Origin: Penicillium oxalicum
Lineage: Eukaryota > Ascomycota > Eurotiomycetes > Eurotiales > Aspergillaceae
DNA length: 64,000 bases
Reading direction: 5' to 3'
Assembly: GCF_001723175.1 (NCBI RefSeq)
Contig: NC_064650.1
Location: forward strand, 1,860,001-1,924,000
Positions within the stretch are counted from its first letter, which is position 1; each line of letters starts with the position of its first letter. The translations under genes and the position numbers were made by a program. A model generated the notes under the pieces. It ran no database searches. It was not told the origin of the DNA and saw nothing but the letters and a program-made list of their open reading frames with translations. Below are positions 1-10,257 of this stretch, in pieces.

Positions 1-1803
1 AGGTATTTCTTTAGTTTCTAGTCCCTTGATTGACCCAGATAGAGAATTTTATTCGGTGTAGCTGGTGAACTAGCTGAACAGGTCATACCTTTACACGGCT
101 ACTTGAGATGAGGTATATACGTGGGATGGTCAGGGCAGATACGTAGGTTGGAGGAACATGGACGCATACTAATCGTGCATGTGCAATGTAGAATTCATGG
201 GAGAGTCATCTGAGAATTGATGCTCCATTGTGTCGTCCGCCCCGGGAAGTCAATCAGGGCTGTCTTAACATATTGGTGTAGGTAGTAATATGTGAGATTG
301 GACGAAGGTACTAATTTTCCTTTCGAAAAAGATTCTCGGGACTTACAGTGGACAAATCCTCAAACCGACGGGACACAGCGTTTGTCCGACCAGACGACTT
401 ACCATCCTTATTGCTTAGGTAGGTACTAAGGTAGTCCTAGGAGCCATGGTTGGTCCTAACCTAGCACTCAAGTGAATTTCCTTTTCGCAAGTGGCTCACC
501 CCCGCCGACGACATTCCTCCATTGAAGTCGGACGTGAAAATTATCATTCTGGCGCCAGCGGTGTATCTTTAAACCTTGATAATCAAGGTATTGAGCAACA
601 AACTTCCCTCTGCAAACTTAATTCCTCACCTGGATGCAGAATACATACCAATCGGCAAAATGAAGTGTCACGTCAAAATCAACAACTCAACTCTACATAT
701 AGATCCCGACTGACGTTATTTGGCCTGACTCCTCAAATAGCACGAGGAGTGTCGAGATTGACATGACCAACCGGCATCCAATTGAAGTGGTCCACGAATC
801 TGAACTTCAATTGTGAGCTCGGCATGGTCAAAATATATACTTGATTGGACAGGTCACGGGCATGCACGAATGAGCATTTGATGCATTCATTGCTTCCATC
901 TACTAGAGGGCTGATACCACATAGGTAATCAAGGCAAATGAGTCCATACCCTCTAGATATGTAGTACGGGATTGAGTAGGTATTCGACTCATTCTACGGG
1001 TGTCTGGCCAACGATGCCCGATTAGTTGAAACGAAACGAGGACCTTATGGACGAGCCGATCTCTCATCCTGTCTCAAGCCAAGTTGGACCCCAGATTGAG
1101 GGTCAGTTCAAGGCAATTGCTTCGAACAGGTCTGATACTATATGGATCCACATCAAACATGTAGTGGGTAGGCAAATGGCGGGCCCCTTCAATTGCAACA
1201 TACACGTAGGTGGTAACTCACGCGTGTCGGAAACAAGGACTCGCCGAAGAGTAGGTAGTAGCCAACAAGGAAGCTCCATCAAACTGCCGGAACGGGATCC
1301 ATATGGGCTTGTTAGTTCCCAGCCGCAGTATTCACGCAGAAATATCCCATCGCCAAAATGAATGGGATGGGATCGTACTTCATGGCATATTCGGATGAAT
1401 AGGAATAATCTCTAGATGGAGAAGTGCCTCGACGTGACCAGGTCCAAGCTCAATCCGCTCTGCAAGAATTGAGTCACGGGCGCTGTTGGCTCTTCTTAGA
1501 AATCTACGACCGGGACAGCAACAGAACGGACGTGAAAAAAAATGAAAAGGTGTATCATTCCAAGAGCCGTCAATGGGCCTTTTTTGACTTTTCCGTTCTG
1601 CCATGACATGATGAGGCCAGCCTCGGACCCCATCGCCATCACCCTTTTGGTTTTGCTCGACCGTGAGATAAAGGGATGTTGGCCACAACCTTAATTCGCT
1701 AAGGGCGCATGGGACGCCTATCCGCAGTCGCCTAGATACATATGTCTCATCGCAGAAGTCCATTTTCAACCCGTCACCAGAAAAACTCCACGTAAAAGCA
1801 CGC
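1..1803. other. Intergenic, no gene seen; right end is the uL2 3' region
   Basis: I see no convincing gene. The open frames here (for example 491-766 and 1026-1361 on +) are short, one starts with GTG, and none shows a recognisable motif or plausible splice structure. About the last 200 bases before 1803 lie just downstream of the uL2 stop codon on the minus strand and probably hold its 3' UTR. No tRNA-like or repeat structure was noticed. Confidence 0.6.
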
Positions 1804-2811
1804 TTAATCCTTGGTCTTCTGGGTACCGCGGAGCAGACCAGTTCTGCGGGCGGCAATAAGACCGGCCTTTTGACCCTGGGCGGCGTAGCGGGAGATGGTC
1901 GAGGCCTTACCGATGTGCTGGTGGTTACCACCACCGTGAGGCTGTAATGGAGAAAACTTGTCAGATCCTGCACGACCGAGAGAACAGGGCCACGGCCCTC
2001 GTTCTCAAGGAATTCCAAACTTACGTGATCGACGGGGTTCATGGCAACACCACGAGTCTTGGGCCAAGAGTTGCGCTTGACAGCGAACTTGTGCTTGGCG
2101 CGAGAAGCCTTGAGCAGGGGCTTGTCGGTACGGCCACCACCGGCGACGATACCAACCATACCACGGGCAGTGCTCTTGATGACCTTCTTGGCACCGGAGG
2201 GGAGCTTGACACGGGTCTTGCCATCCTCGTTGTGGCCAATGACGGTAACGTAGTTACCGGAGGTACGGCCAAGAGCACCACGGTCACCGGCCTTCTCCTC
2301 GACGTTGGAGATGACGGTACCCTCGGGCATGGAGGCGAGGGGGAGGACGTTGCCGACGGTCAGGGCAGCGTTCTTTCCGGCGTAGATGAACTGGCCAGTG
2401 TACATGCCCTCGTTGGCGATGAAAGTCTCGTTGATCATCTTGAACTTGTAGGGGTGGCGGAACTGGACCTTGGCGAGGGGAGCACCACGGCCGGCATCGT
2501 GGATGATCTCCTTCACAACACCACGGATGTATCCATGGCGCTCAGCGTAGTCAAGGGTACGGAACTGGGCGGGGGCCTTGTTGAGACGGGTGTTCGCCGC
2601 TGTAAAGATGGGAAGAAAAAATTGATCAGCATTTCCATGTCTACTGCATTCGGCTTCGTTGATTCGAATTCGCTAGATGGCGCTCTTCCTCGTTGCGGTC
2701 GTATATCGCGCGGACGAAAATGATCGGGCCTGGATGGGAAATTTTGTTGCGATCGCACTCACTGAAAATGGAGCCACGGCCCTTCCTCTGGTTGCGGATA
2801 ACGCGACCCAT
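1804..2811 (-). CDS. rpl2: 60S ribosomal protein uL2 (yeast Rpl2, human L8)
   Basis: Cytosolic large-subunit ribosomal protein that contacts 25S rRNA near the peptidyl-transferase centre. Model: complement(join(1804..1941, 2025..2599, 2763..2811)), 253 aa, against 254 in yeast. Exon 1 encodes [16 protein letters not shown]. The middle exon carries the typical [29 protein letters not shown] and NVLPL segments and ends in NPVDH. The last exon opens with the invariant [12 protein letters not shown] and ends in [11 protein letters not shown]. Both introns have clean donors (GTGAGT, GTAAGT) and restore the frame. The start is the first ATG of the transcript and matches the family N-terminus. A probable 5' UTR intron lies just upstream (2821-2913), as is common for ribosomal protein genes. 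The identification is secure. Confidence 0.97.
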
Positions 2812-2820
2812 GGCGACTGT

Positions 2821-2913
2821 CTAATTGATGTCCTGTGTTAGTTTTTCGCAAGGTGACAGGCACAGTCGATTGCCGGCGAGGACTGAGTCGAGTGGGAAGG
2901 GAAAAGGTCGTAC
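2821..2913 (-). other. Probable 5' UTR intron of the uL2 gene
   Basis: On the minus strand a GTACGA donor at 2913 is followed by a CTAAC branch-point sequence and an ATTAG acceptor at 2821, nine bases before the ATG. The spacing fits fungal introns. Introns in leaders of ribosomal protein genes are common. This is inferred from splice signals only. Confidence 0.5.
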
Positions 2914-2974
2914 CTCGAATTGAAAATGGGACTTGTCGTTGAGGAGATTGAGAATTGCTCGGGGATGTGTGGGC

Positions 2975-2982
2975 TTTAGGGT
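2975..2982 (-). promoter_or_regulatory. Telobox-like ACCCTAAA upstream of uL2
   Basis: ACCCTAAA on the minus strand lies about 60 bases upstream of the putative leader intron. ACCCTA-type boxes bound by Tbf1-like factors are known in ribosomal protein promoters of many ascomycetes. One short match is weak evidence, so only the position and gene context support the call. Confidence 0.3.
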
Positions 2983-4051
2983 GCGGTCGCTAACCTAACC
3001 GAATCAGCGTTAGCGCAACCATTGATTAGATAAGCACATGTGCCCGCCCGGTCGCCCTCGAAGACTGCGAACCGAGCAGATGTACATCGCAAGAACCGGC
3101 TCAGTCGATGCCAAATCTTCTTGCTATGCTTCTGCTAGAATTCCACCTAGTCAATTCCTGGAGAGCACTTCCACTGCCGAAAGACTCATTTGATCTTGGT
3201 GGCTGGGCTTGTTCCAATTGCATCGCTGTTGAAGGGGCCAAGTATCTACAAGCACGTGATCTGACGGATAGCCCTGACGCCAGCGGAGGTACCACCTGAG
3301 TGGTCTTGCACTGGGCGGAGACTCGGAGCGGTGGGCTCTGCGGCTGCTGTCTGCATCAAATCGGCGCATCCGTGCATTTGGTAACTTGGCAACTCGATCA
3401 TCCGCATCGACACGATTGAATCAAGTCACGTATAATATAAGGGCCAACTGTCCTTCTGCCAGTCACCTTGTATGCCTGGACAGTTCCGACATTCTGGCTG
3501 CTTCTCGGACTCTTTTACGCCTGCGTATTGAACCTGGGGCTCATTACATCTTCAGGTCATGTTCGAACTGAGGCATTGTCTTCATTTCAAAAGTCCATAT
3601 AGTATCATACGTATAGTGCCTACGTCTCGGCTCGTTGCCCACGCATCGAGTACGATCACACGTCGGTGAAATGGAACACTCTCGTCATGTTTGCTTTTTT
3701 TTCTGCAGATGAAACCATTCTGCTTTTGTATGCTACTCTCGCCCATCGCAAGCTCCCGGGAATGACGCCCAGATGTCGAGTCACTTGCGTCGTCCACACC
3801 CTTCAGGTTATAAACATTATTCCGAATATGGATAGTGAGATGTAATTTGCAGAGGCATAGTCTGCTTCTAGGCACAGAAAAAAAACCGGTGGATCACTGA
3901 GCTGATCAGCTCTGGCGCGCTACCTGGCAATCTTCCCTCCAAATGACCAAATCGCGGGCGCCCAGCGCGATTGCCGACGTGACGCTTCCTTGCGCGGGTT
4001 CCATCGCTCTTGACTTCCCATCGACACCTTCTCACACTCAACACATCTAAC

Positions 4052-6183
4052 ATGGCAACATCGGACTCTGACCTCTCGTCGCTCTCATCGGCACCCCCCA
4101 CAGATGATGAGACCGCGATGGCCATCGACGAGCCCGTGGGGATTGCGAAATACTTTCAGAAGGAGTCCGAGACTCCGCCTCCAAAACGGGAACCATCACC
4201 GCCGCATGAGTACGCTTTGGCGGATAATCCTACAATTGCAGTCAGTGATAGCCCAGCTTAGAGGTCGTCAGAAAGAGAGATGAATCTCTCATTCTCCTCA
4301 TGACGAGTCAATTGGCCCCCAAGGCTGATATGCTGACCTGGCGCAACTTGTAGTTCATCGTCACGTTCCGTGCGCGTTTCCACGAGTCCTTTCCCCGGAG
4401 CCTGCCACACTTTGGCCCACAGGATATAGAGAAAGGCGTTGAGGGCCCAGTGCCAGGCGAGTGGATCGAGCGCCTACTTTGCGCGCTATTGGGACTTGTC
4501 TTAAATCGCAAAAAGGATGTAGAGTATGCTTGCCACTGACCATTTGCTCCACTCGAGACGCGTTGAGACCGGCGCGCTTTTCACCCTGCACTCCATTGAC
4601 CTCTGGGAATATGCGCTGACAATTGGTCATTTATAATGCAGACGAAACCACTACACGCGGCCTTTAGAGGAGGCAATACATACTCACCAGTCACAATGGC
4701 CAAAGGCATGGGAAGGGAAGAATCCACTTCATGGAGGCCGGTCATTCGCGACGATGTCACCTGAAGAACGAGTATGCGTTGATCTCTCCCAGAAACCCTG
4801 TGCTGCTGAGCGAAGTCTAATCTCGCAACTCTCCCGATAGCTCGAGCTTCTCCGCGCTTTGATCCTATGGTCACTTGCATCGTCGGATGCGATCCAGGCC
4901 AAGATCAAGGAATCCTATAAACAGGCACGCCATGACGACGACCTGAACCAACCTCTTTCAGTCCAGCCTTGGGGTAGAGATAGCCTCAAGCGCCGCTATT
5001 GGCTGATTGAGGGCCAGGATGACACGCATTTCCGATTGTATCGCGAGAGCAACCCCGCGCTGAAGAACGTGACCTGGTGGAGTGTTGCTGGCGATATCCC
5101 AGAGATGCTGGCAGTTGCCGACAGGTTGCTCGAAGAGAAAAACATCCATTCCAAAAAGCTCAGTGAGCGCATTCAAGCAGCAATCCCTCGCTTCGAGGCC
5201 TCTGAGGAGGTAAGTCATCGGACATTCAAAGACCTTACACAGGGTGTCGAGCTGATTTATCAACTCATGGTGAACAGAAGCGCAAGCGCCGCGACTATCG
5301 CCTCGCACGAAAAGCTGCTTTTGCTCGACCGGAGCCTGGCTTCTCGCTGTATGAAGGCCGCACTCGTGGCAAAAAACTCAAGTACACCTACGACGACGAT
5401 GAAGATATATTCTCCGATGAACAGCCGACTAGACGCTCTGCACGGAATTCCTCTGCTGCAGCTTCCACCGAACAAGCGCGCCCTCAATTTACAGCAAGCG
5501 GACGACAAGTCAGGTCCCGAGCTGGGGGCGCATACGGAGAGACACTTTTGAGCGGGCAGCGTGAGGACTCGGAATACGACGAGGACATGGAAAGACCACA
5601 AAGGAATCGAACCGCAAATCGATCGAACGGCTATTCTGGCTACGACTTGGAGGATATGGATCACGAGTCGGAGGCGCAGTCCAATGAGAGCGGAAATGAG
5701 TGGGACGGAGGTGATGAGGATGAGAACGATTTCGAAGGCGAGGAAGAGGAGGGTGAGAATGTCAGTGGGGATGAATCCGTAATCAATGGGGAACCTCGAA
5801 GCCTGGTGGTCCAGCTTCGATACAGCAAAGGAGGTGCAAACAGCGAACCTCAAAAACCAGACGGCCCGCCTCCTTCGCACGATGCGTCAATGGAGCCTGC
5901 GACATCTGCAGCCATCAGCAGTCCGGCACATCCAAAATCTGCACCTGAGTCAACAGTGAAGGCACCGAGCGATGAAGTCGCCACAGCATCCCCATTAGCA
6001 CCCCAGTCCGAAGCTCCAAAGGCGGATGTATTGCACATGGCCGCCCTTTTGAATGTCTCGGAGACTTCCGCTCAAGCTCCAAGCCAATCAAACCAACCGA
6101 GTGGCCCGACTGTCGCTCAGTCGAAGCTTCAAGACGTGCTTCGCTCCGATGCAGTTCACAATGATGTACCACCACCCAGCTGA
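4052..6183 (+). CDS. WHIM1/WSD-domain chromatin-associated protein
   Basis: Probable accessory subunit of an ISWI-type or related chromatin remodeller, acting in the nucleus. Model: join(4052..4240, 4354..4523, 4642..4771, 4841..5209, 5278..6183), 587 aa. The N-terminus is Ser/Asp-rich with SDLSSLSSAPPTDDE. A conserved block starts with FIVTFRARFHESFP and runs into DVERNHYTRPLEEAI. The WHIM1-like helix PEERLELLRALILWSL lies near residues 155-180, followed at about 205 by QPWGRDSLKRRYWL and DDTHFRLYRES, which matches the WSD (WHIM2/3) signature G-R-D-x-x-x-R-R-Y-W. A basic patch EKRKRRDYRLARKAAF follows, then an acidic stretch near 430-447 and a low-complexity Pro/Ser/Ala tail. Intron 1 uses a less usual GTCAGT donor, chosen because it restores the frame and the conserved FxVxFRARF segment. 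Orthology to a named yeast subunit is not established. Confidence 0.85.
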
Positions 6184-6701
6184 GTCACCAGTTTGTCCTC
6201 AGGTAACTTGAGGGCTGACTCAAGATGTGAATGGGCCTTGTTGCTTATTGTATTGTTGCACCTCTTGCTGGACCGGGCAGTGTAGGTCGAAGAACATGTC
6301 TTCGATGCTTTGCTACAATGATTGCTGCATATATGGCAATGGAAATTTAGCGCACACGAACACGAGTGTCGTGTGTCTTGGAGACCATATAAGCATTGCA
6401 TTGCCGTATATTACAGTTCCGCGAGATATGCATCGATCTGAAAGAGCTCGTTGCGGACAAGATATCAAAGGAACAGTGCCCTGATATTGTAGAAACAGTA
6501 GAAAGCTCGAAGATGAAACGCCTTGACCAACGCCGTAGATGCTAGGAAAAGAACAAACCGGAAAATTGCACAAGACTAGTACTAGGCCAGATCCATGAAG
6601 TCTACCCTGCTCAATCGGAACCAGCATTGGAAAATTCGGCAGCATAGAACTGAAGAAACTCCTTAACAATCAGCCATGTGCGTTGAAAAGGACATCTCCA
6701 G
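6184..6701. other. Convergent 3' regions, no gene seen
   Basis: These 518 bases separate the stop codons of two converging genes and should hold their 3' UTRs. The open frames on both strands are short, shadow each other and lack motifs. Confidence 0.6.
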
Positions 6702-7333
6702 TCATCCGTGGGTTGCACTCACATCTCCAACTTGTGAGGCCAGTTTGGGATCTTTCGTCCAACCGACTGGCGGCACTTTCCAATTGTTTACTTCATACCA
6801 CCATCGACGAATCCTGCTCCCCAGTGTTTTTCCGCTGAGAGAGGCATTGCGATTCCAGAAGCGCCAGCCAGACAGAGCGAGCGTCCACAGGGTGCCTTGG
6901 ATAAGAGGGAGAAGCACCTGGAACGAGTCACCTCCCCCGATTAGCTTGACGGTTCTTTCGCAAGGCGGAGGTACCGAGAAATCTGTCTTCTCAATTGATC
7001 AACGACGACGCTAGGATTCCGTACCTGATCTCTGACTGTGATCCATGTTACCCGTCCCCACGTGTCGGCGTCTTTGATACTTGCTAAATAGCTTTGTTCG
7101 AATCGCAAGTCTGGCAGGGGAGGCAATGTCGGACGACGGCGCAGGGGTCGGAACATTCGACTAGGGTCGACAATATCTGATGCTAAGCTGCCAGCATCGG
7201 AGGCCGGAGCTGCGACCACAGGCTTCTTTTCCGAAGCCGCGGTGGAAGGGTTTAGATCATGGGCCGCAGATGGGTGCTCCACCACCGAAGCGGTCTGGAT
7301 GGTCTCGGCGATTTCCAACGCTGGATCCGTCAT
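6702..7333 (-). CDS. DUF1770 / Atg43-like single-pass membrane protein
   Basis: Model: complement(join(6702..6917, 7025..7333)), 174 aa, with one intron (GTACGG donor). The first 70 residues are Ala/Ser-rich and look disordered. The family core follows: RMFRPLRRRPTLPPLPDLRFEQ, then SYLASI and WGRVTWITVRDQ. Exon 2 opens with a hydrophobic segment, VLLPLIQGTLWTLALSGW, at about residues 104-121, consistent with a membrane anchor, followed by a basic WRFWNR and GSRIRRWW. From memory, this fungal family (formerly DUF1770) includes the fission-yeast mitochondrial outer-membrane mitophagy receptor Atg43. An AIM-like FRPL precedes the core, but whether it binds Atg8 is speculation. It is divergent from adenosine kinase across 286 bp. 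The gene is well supported, and the mitophagy role is inferred from the family. Confidence 0.78.
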
Positions 7334-7619
7334 TGTCTCAAGAGAAGTGGGCGTAGCTGAGGGTATATTCGGTAGCCGTTACAATGTAACCTGTTCAGTA
7401 GTGTGTCGGATGCTGGCCTCTGTTGCTCCTCTGTGCCGACGTGTGGAGCTTGGAGCTGCTGGTCATGTCTCGATCTCCGTCCGGCCATTTCGACTTTCCG
7501 CCTTCCATTCTGCCGGAACCCCTCCATTGCCGCCCTCTTACCCCGTTCCCCATCAATTTACATTTTTGTCTTTCTTCTGCATTTTTGACATCTGACATTC
7601 AATTATCAAACTTCACAAA
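7334..7619. promoter_or_regulatory. 286-bp bidirectional promoter, Atg43-like / adenosine kinase
   Basis: The two ATG codons are divergent and 286 bp apart, so both promoters and leaders must share this short segment. The half nearest adenosine kinase is C/T-rich on the + strand (gccgccctcttaccccgttc, then catttttgtctttcttctgc), typical of a fungal transcription start region. Confidence 0.6.
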
Positions 7620-9075
7620 ATGGCTGCTGCTAAGGGATATGCTCTGTTGTGCTTGGAGAACCCTCTCCTTGGTATGTGATCCCTGAGTGCTCATTGACAG
7701 GATACTTGACTCTTTTGATACGCCGGAGTGCTAATACCCCACCAGACATCCAGGCTCAAGGGTACACACTACGCAGTTTCTTCTTCATTCACAGTTCATA
7801 TTTCTGATCTAACCTGTCTACAGTGATGCCGCTCTTCTTGAGAAGTATGGCTTGAAGGCCAACGATGCCATTCTCGCCGAAGAGAAGCACATGGATATCT
7901 ACGAGGACCTTCTCTCTCGCGATGCCAAGCTGATTCCCGGCGGTGCTGCTCAGAACACTGCTCGTGGTGCCCAGGTCAGCAAGAGACCATTTCAATTTCC
8001 TCTGAAAGAGCTTGTTTACTCACATTTTCTGTAGTACATGCTCCCCGAGGAGTCGGTTGTCTACATTGGTTGCATTGGCAAGGACAAGTACGGAGAGATC
8101 CTCAAGAAGACCTGCGAGGAGGCTGGCGTTCACACCGAGTATCGGGTGGATGAGTCTCAACCCACCGGCAAGTGTGGTGTTGTCATCACTGGCCACAACC
8201 GCAGCATGTGCACTCACCTTGCTGCCGCCAATGAGTACAAGATTGAGCACCTGAAGCAGCCTCACGTCTGGTCCCTTGTTGAGAAGGCCCAGTTCTACTA
8301 TGTTGGTGGCTACCACTTGACTGTCTGCGTTCCTGCCATCCAGGCTCTTGGTGAGGAGGCTGCCGCGAAGAATAAGGTCAGTCAACATTCATACCATTTA
8401 CATTGTCCCCTTGCTATTCGCTAACAGGGCCATTGAATGCAGGTCTTCATGCTGTCTCTGTCTGCTCCTTTCATTCCCCAGTTCTTCAAGGAGCAGCTGG
8501 ACAGTGTTCTGCCCTACACTGACTACACCTTCTGCAACGAGGATGAGGCTCGTGCCTACGCCGCCAGCCACGAGTGGGGTACCGAGGATGTGGTCGAGAT
8601 TGCCAAGAAGCTCGCTCTCCTGCCCAAGAAGAACACTCAGCGCCCTCGCGTTGCCATCGTCACGCAGGGCACCCTGCCCACCATCGTCGGCGTTGCCTCT
8701 GCCGACGGCAAGGTCGAGGTCAAGGAGTTCAAGGTTCACGAGATCTCCAAGGACGCCATCGTTGACACCAACGGTGCTGGGTAAGTTGAAGTTGGGATGC
8801 TCTCTTCCTCTCTTTCAATCCAAGCTGACTCGATTTTTCTTTTTCCTTTCTTTTTCAACAGTGACGCCTTTGCCGGTGGTTTCTGCGCCGGTGTTGTCTC
8901 TGGCAAGTCCCTCGACGAGAGCATTGACATGGGTCAGTGGCTTGCCAGCAAGGGCATCCAGGAGCTTGGACCCTCGTAAGTCTCCTCTGAACAATCAAAT
9001 GAAGCCATTTGCCATTTAAATTAACGGTTGATCTGCAGCTACCCCTCCCCCAAGCAGACCTACTCTCGTTCCTAA
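7620..9075 (+). CDS. ado1: Adenosine kinase
   Basis: PfkB/ribokinase-family enzyme that phosphorylates adenosine to AMP. It salvages purines and clears adenosine from the S-adenosylhomocysteine/methyl cycle in the cytosol. Model: join(7620..7671, 7746..7761, 7824..7974, 8035..8376, 8443..8780, 8862..8975, 9039..9075), 349 aa, the usual length. It starts MAAAKGYALLCLENPLLGDIQ. The substrate-binding segment IPGGAAQNTARGAQ is present, as are YIGCIGKDKYG and SLSAPFI. The PfkB signature DTNGAGDAFAGGF (about residues 295-307), with the catalytic Asp of GAGD, is split by intron 5. The second exon is only 16 nt but is needed to give DIQAQGDAALLEKYGL. The short last exon ends in YPSPKQTYSRS. The identification is secure. 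Confidence 0.97.
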
Positions 9076-10257
9076 GGGAGTCGAGAGTGTCACGCGAAAC
9101 GAACTCTCAATGGAGCTACACCTCTTCAACACAGATTTCCCATAAAAATCTTGGTGTATCGTACATAACACCGAAAGATACACCTAAAACCCCCCTTGGA
9201 TGATTCAACCTTCTATACCCAAACATTTTTTTTTGCTCCTGTCATTTTCCAAGCTCTCACAGATCATTTTCCCGTCCGCAAATCTTGCCTGGACAGTGGG
9301 GGAAACCATGTGTGTGGACTTGGTGCCAGTCAAATCGATCCATCTCTTGGATTCTCTCAAAACTCTTCCACTCGTCCTGCTCCACCAGGGCAAATTTCGC
9401 ATTTCTGCATACTGTTGCAGCCACACCTCAGAGGCCAGCGAAGGGCCCGTTCTCAACAACGACTTTTATGATTAGGTAGATAAACAACAATATAAAGCAC
9501 TCGATACGATCTCCTTCAAGACTCCAATTTTGCATCTTATTCCCGCTCGCAGCTTATCAACATGATCTTTCTTTATAAACGAAGACAGAAACTGAACCTA
9601 TATAATCACACTAATTCCAACCCCGACTCGGCGATCCTGCACGAGCATGCTCGGTGGACAGGATTCTCTAGCTATAGATCAAGCTCCTCGAAAGTCCTGC
9701 TCGACTTGCGGGATGTGTTTCACGCGAGCTGGGATGAGCCAGGTCATTGACCCAATTCTTCATCGTTTAGAAGAACTCAGGACGAGTCTACCCTTGGCTG
9801 ATGATGATGCTTCTGCCGTGAAGTCCCTCGCAACTTGGAGCCTTGTCATGTTTTAAGCTGCAAGTTGTGGGACTTTGCTCAAAGCCATCGAGTCGGGGCA
9901 CCAAACCCTGAATAAAAGAGAGAGATAGGCCCAGTACCTTGACCAGGGCTCTCTGCAGGATACGGGTTCACCGTCGCTGGCTCAGTCGAGCTCTTTTTTC
10001 AGCTGTTGCTCTTCTTGGACTTCCTTGGAACACCGATCTTCAGAGGAGAACAAGTGACATGAACTTGGGAAATGAGTGGGGTGCAGCCTCGATTGAGACA
10101 ATCTGAAATGACTGTTGTCCATGTGGACGTGTGCCGACACCCCTGCACACAGTGCCTTGCAGGCACAAGACGCTTGTCATTGGACATGCCCGCTCAAATC
10201 ATGTAGCATCCTCTTCACAGTGGACCAGCCCAGCACCTTTTTTTTTCCGCCGCCGCG
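9076..10257. other. Convergent 3' regions, no gene seen
   Basis: This 1.18-kb gap lies between the stop codons of adenosine kinase (+) and the EST1-like gene (-). It should contain both 3' UTRs. Several overlapping open frames at 9196-9479 and 9562-9856 have no recognisable motifs and I do not support them as genes. Confidence 0.55.

Larger units (their letters stand above)
2812..4051. promoter_or_regulatory. Divergent promoter region of uL2 and the WHIM gene
   Basis: The 1.2 kb between the divergent starts of the uL2 gene (2811, -) and the WHIM-domain gene (4052, +) holds no supported gene. Open frames at 3101-3875 are short and overlap one another on both strands. The uL2 leader intron and telobox-like site sit at the left side. 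The last 60 bases before 4052 are CT/CA-rich (cttctcacactcaacac), as is usual for a fungal leader. Confidence 0.5.

Noticed and set aside
1947..2723. 258-aa + frame opposite uL2
   Set aside because: Antisense shadow of the highly codon-biased ribosomal protein gene.
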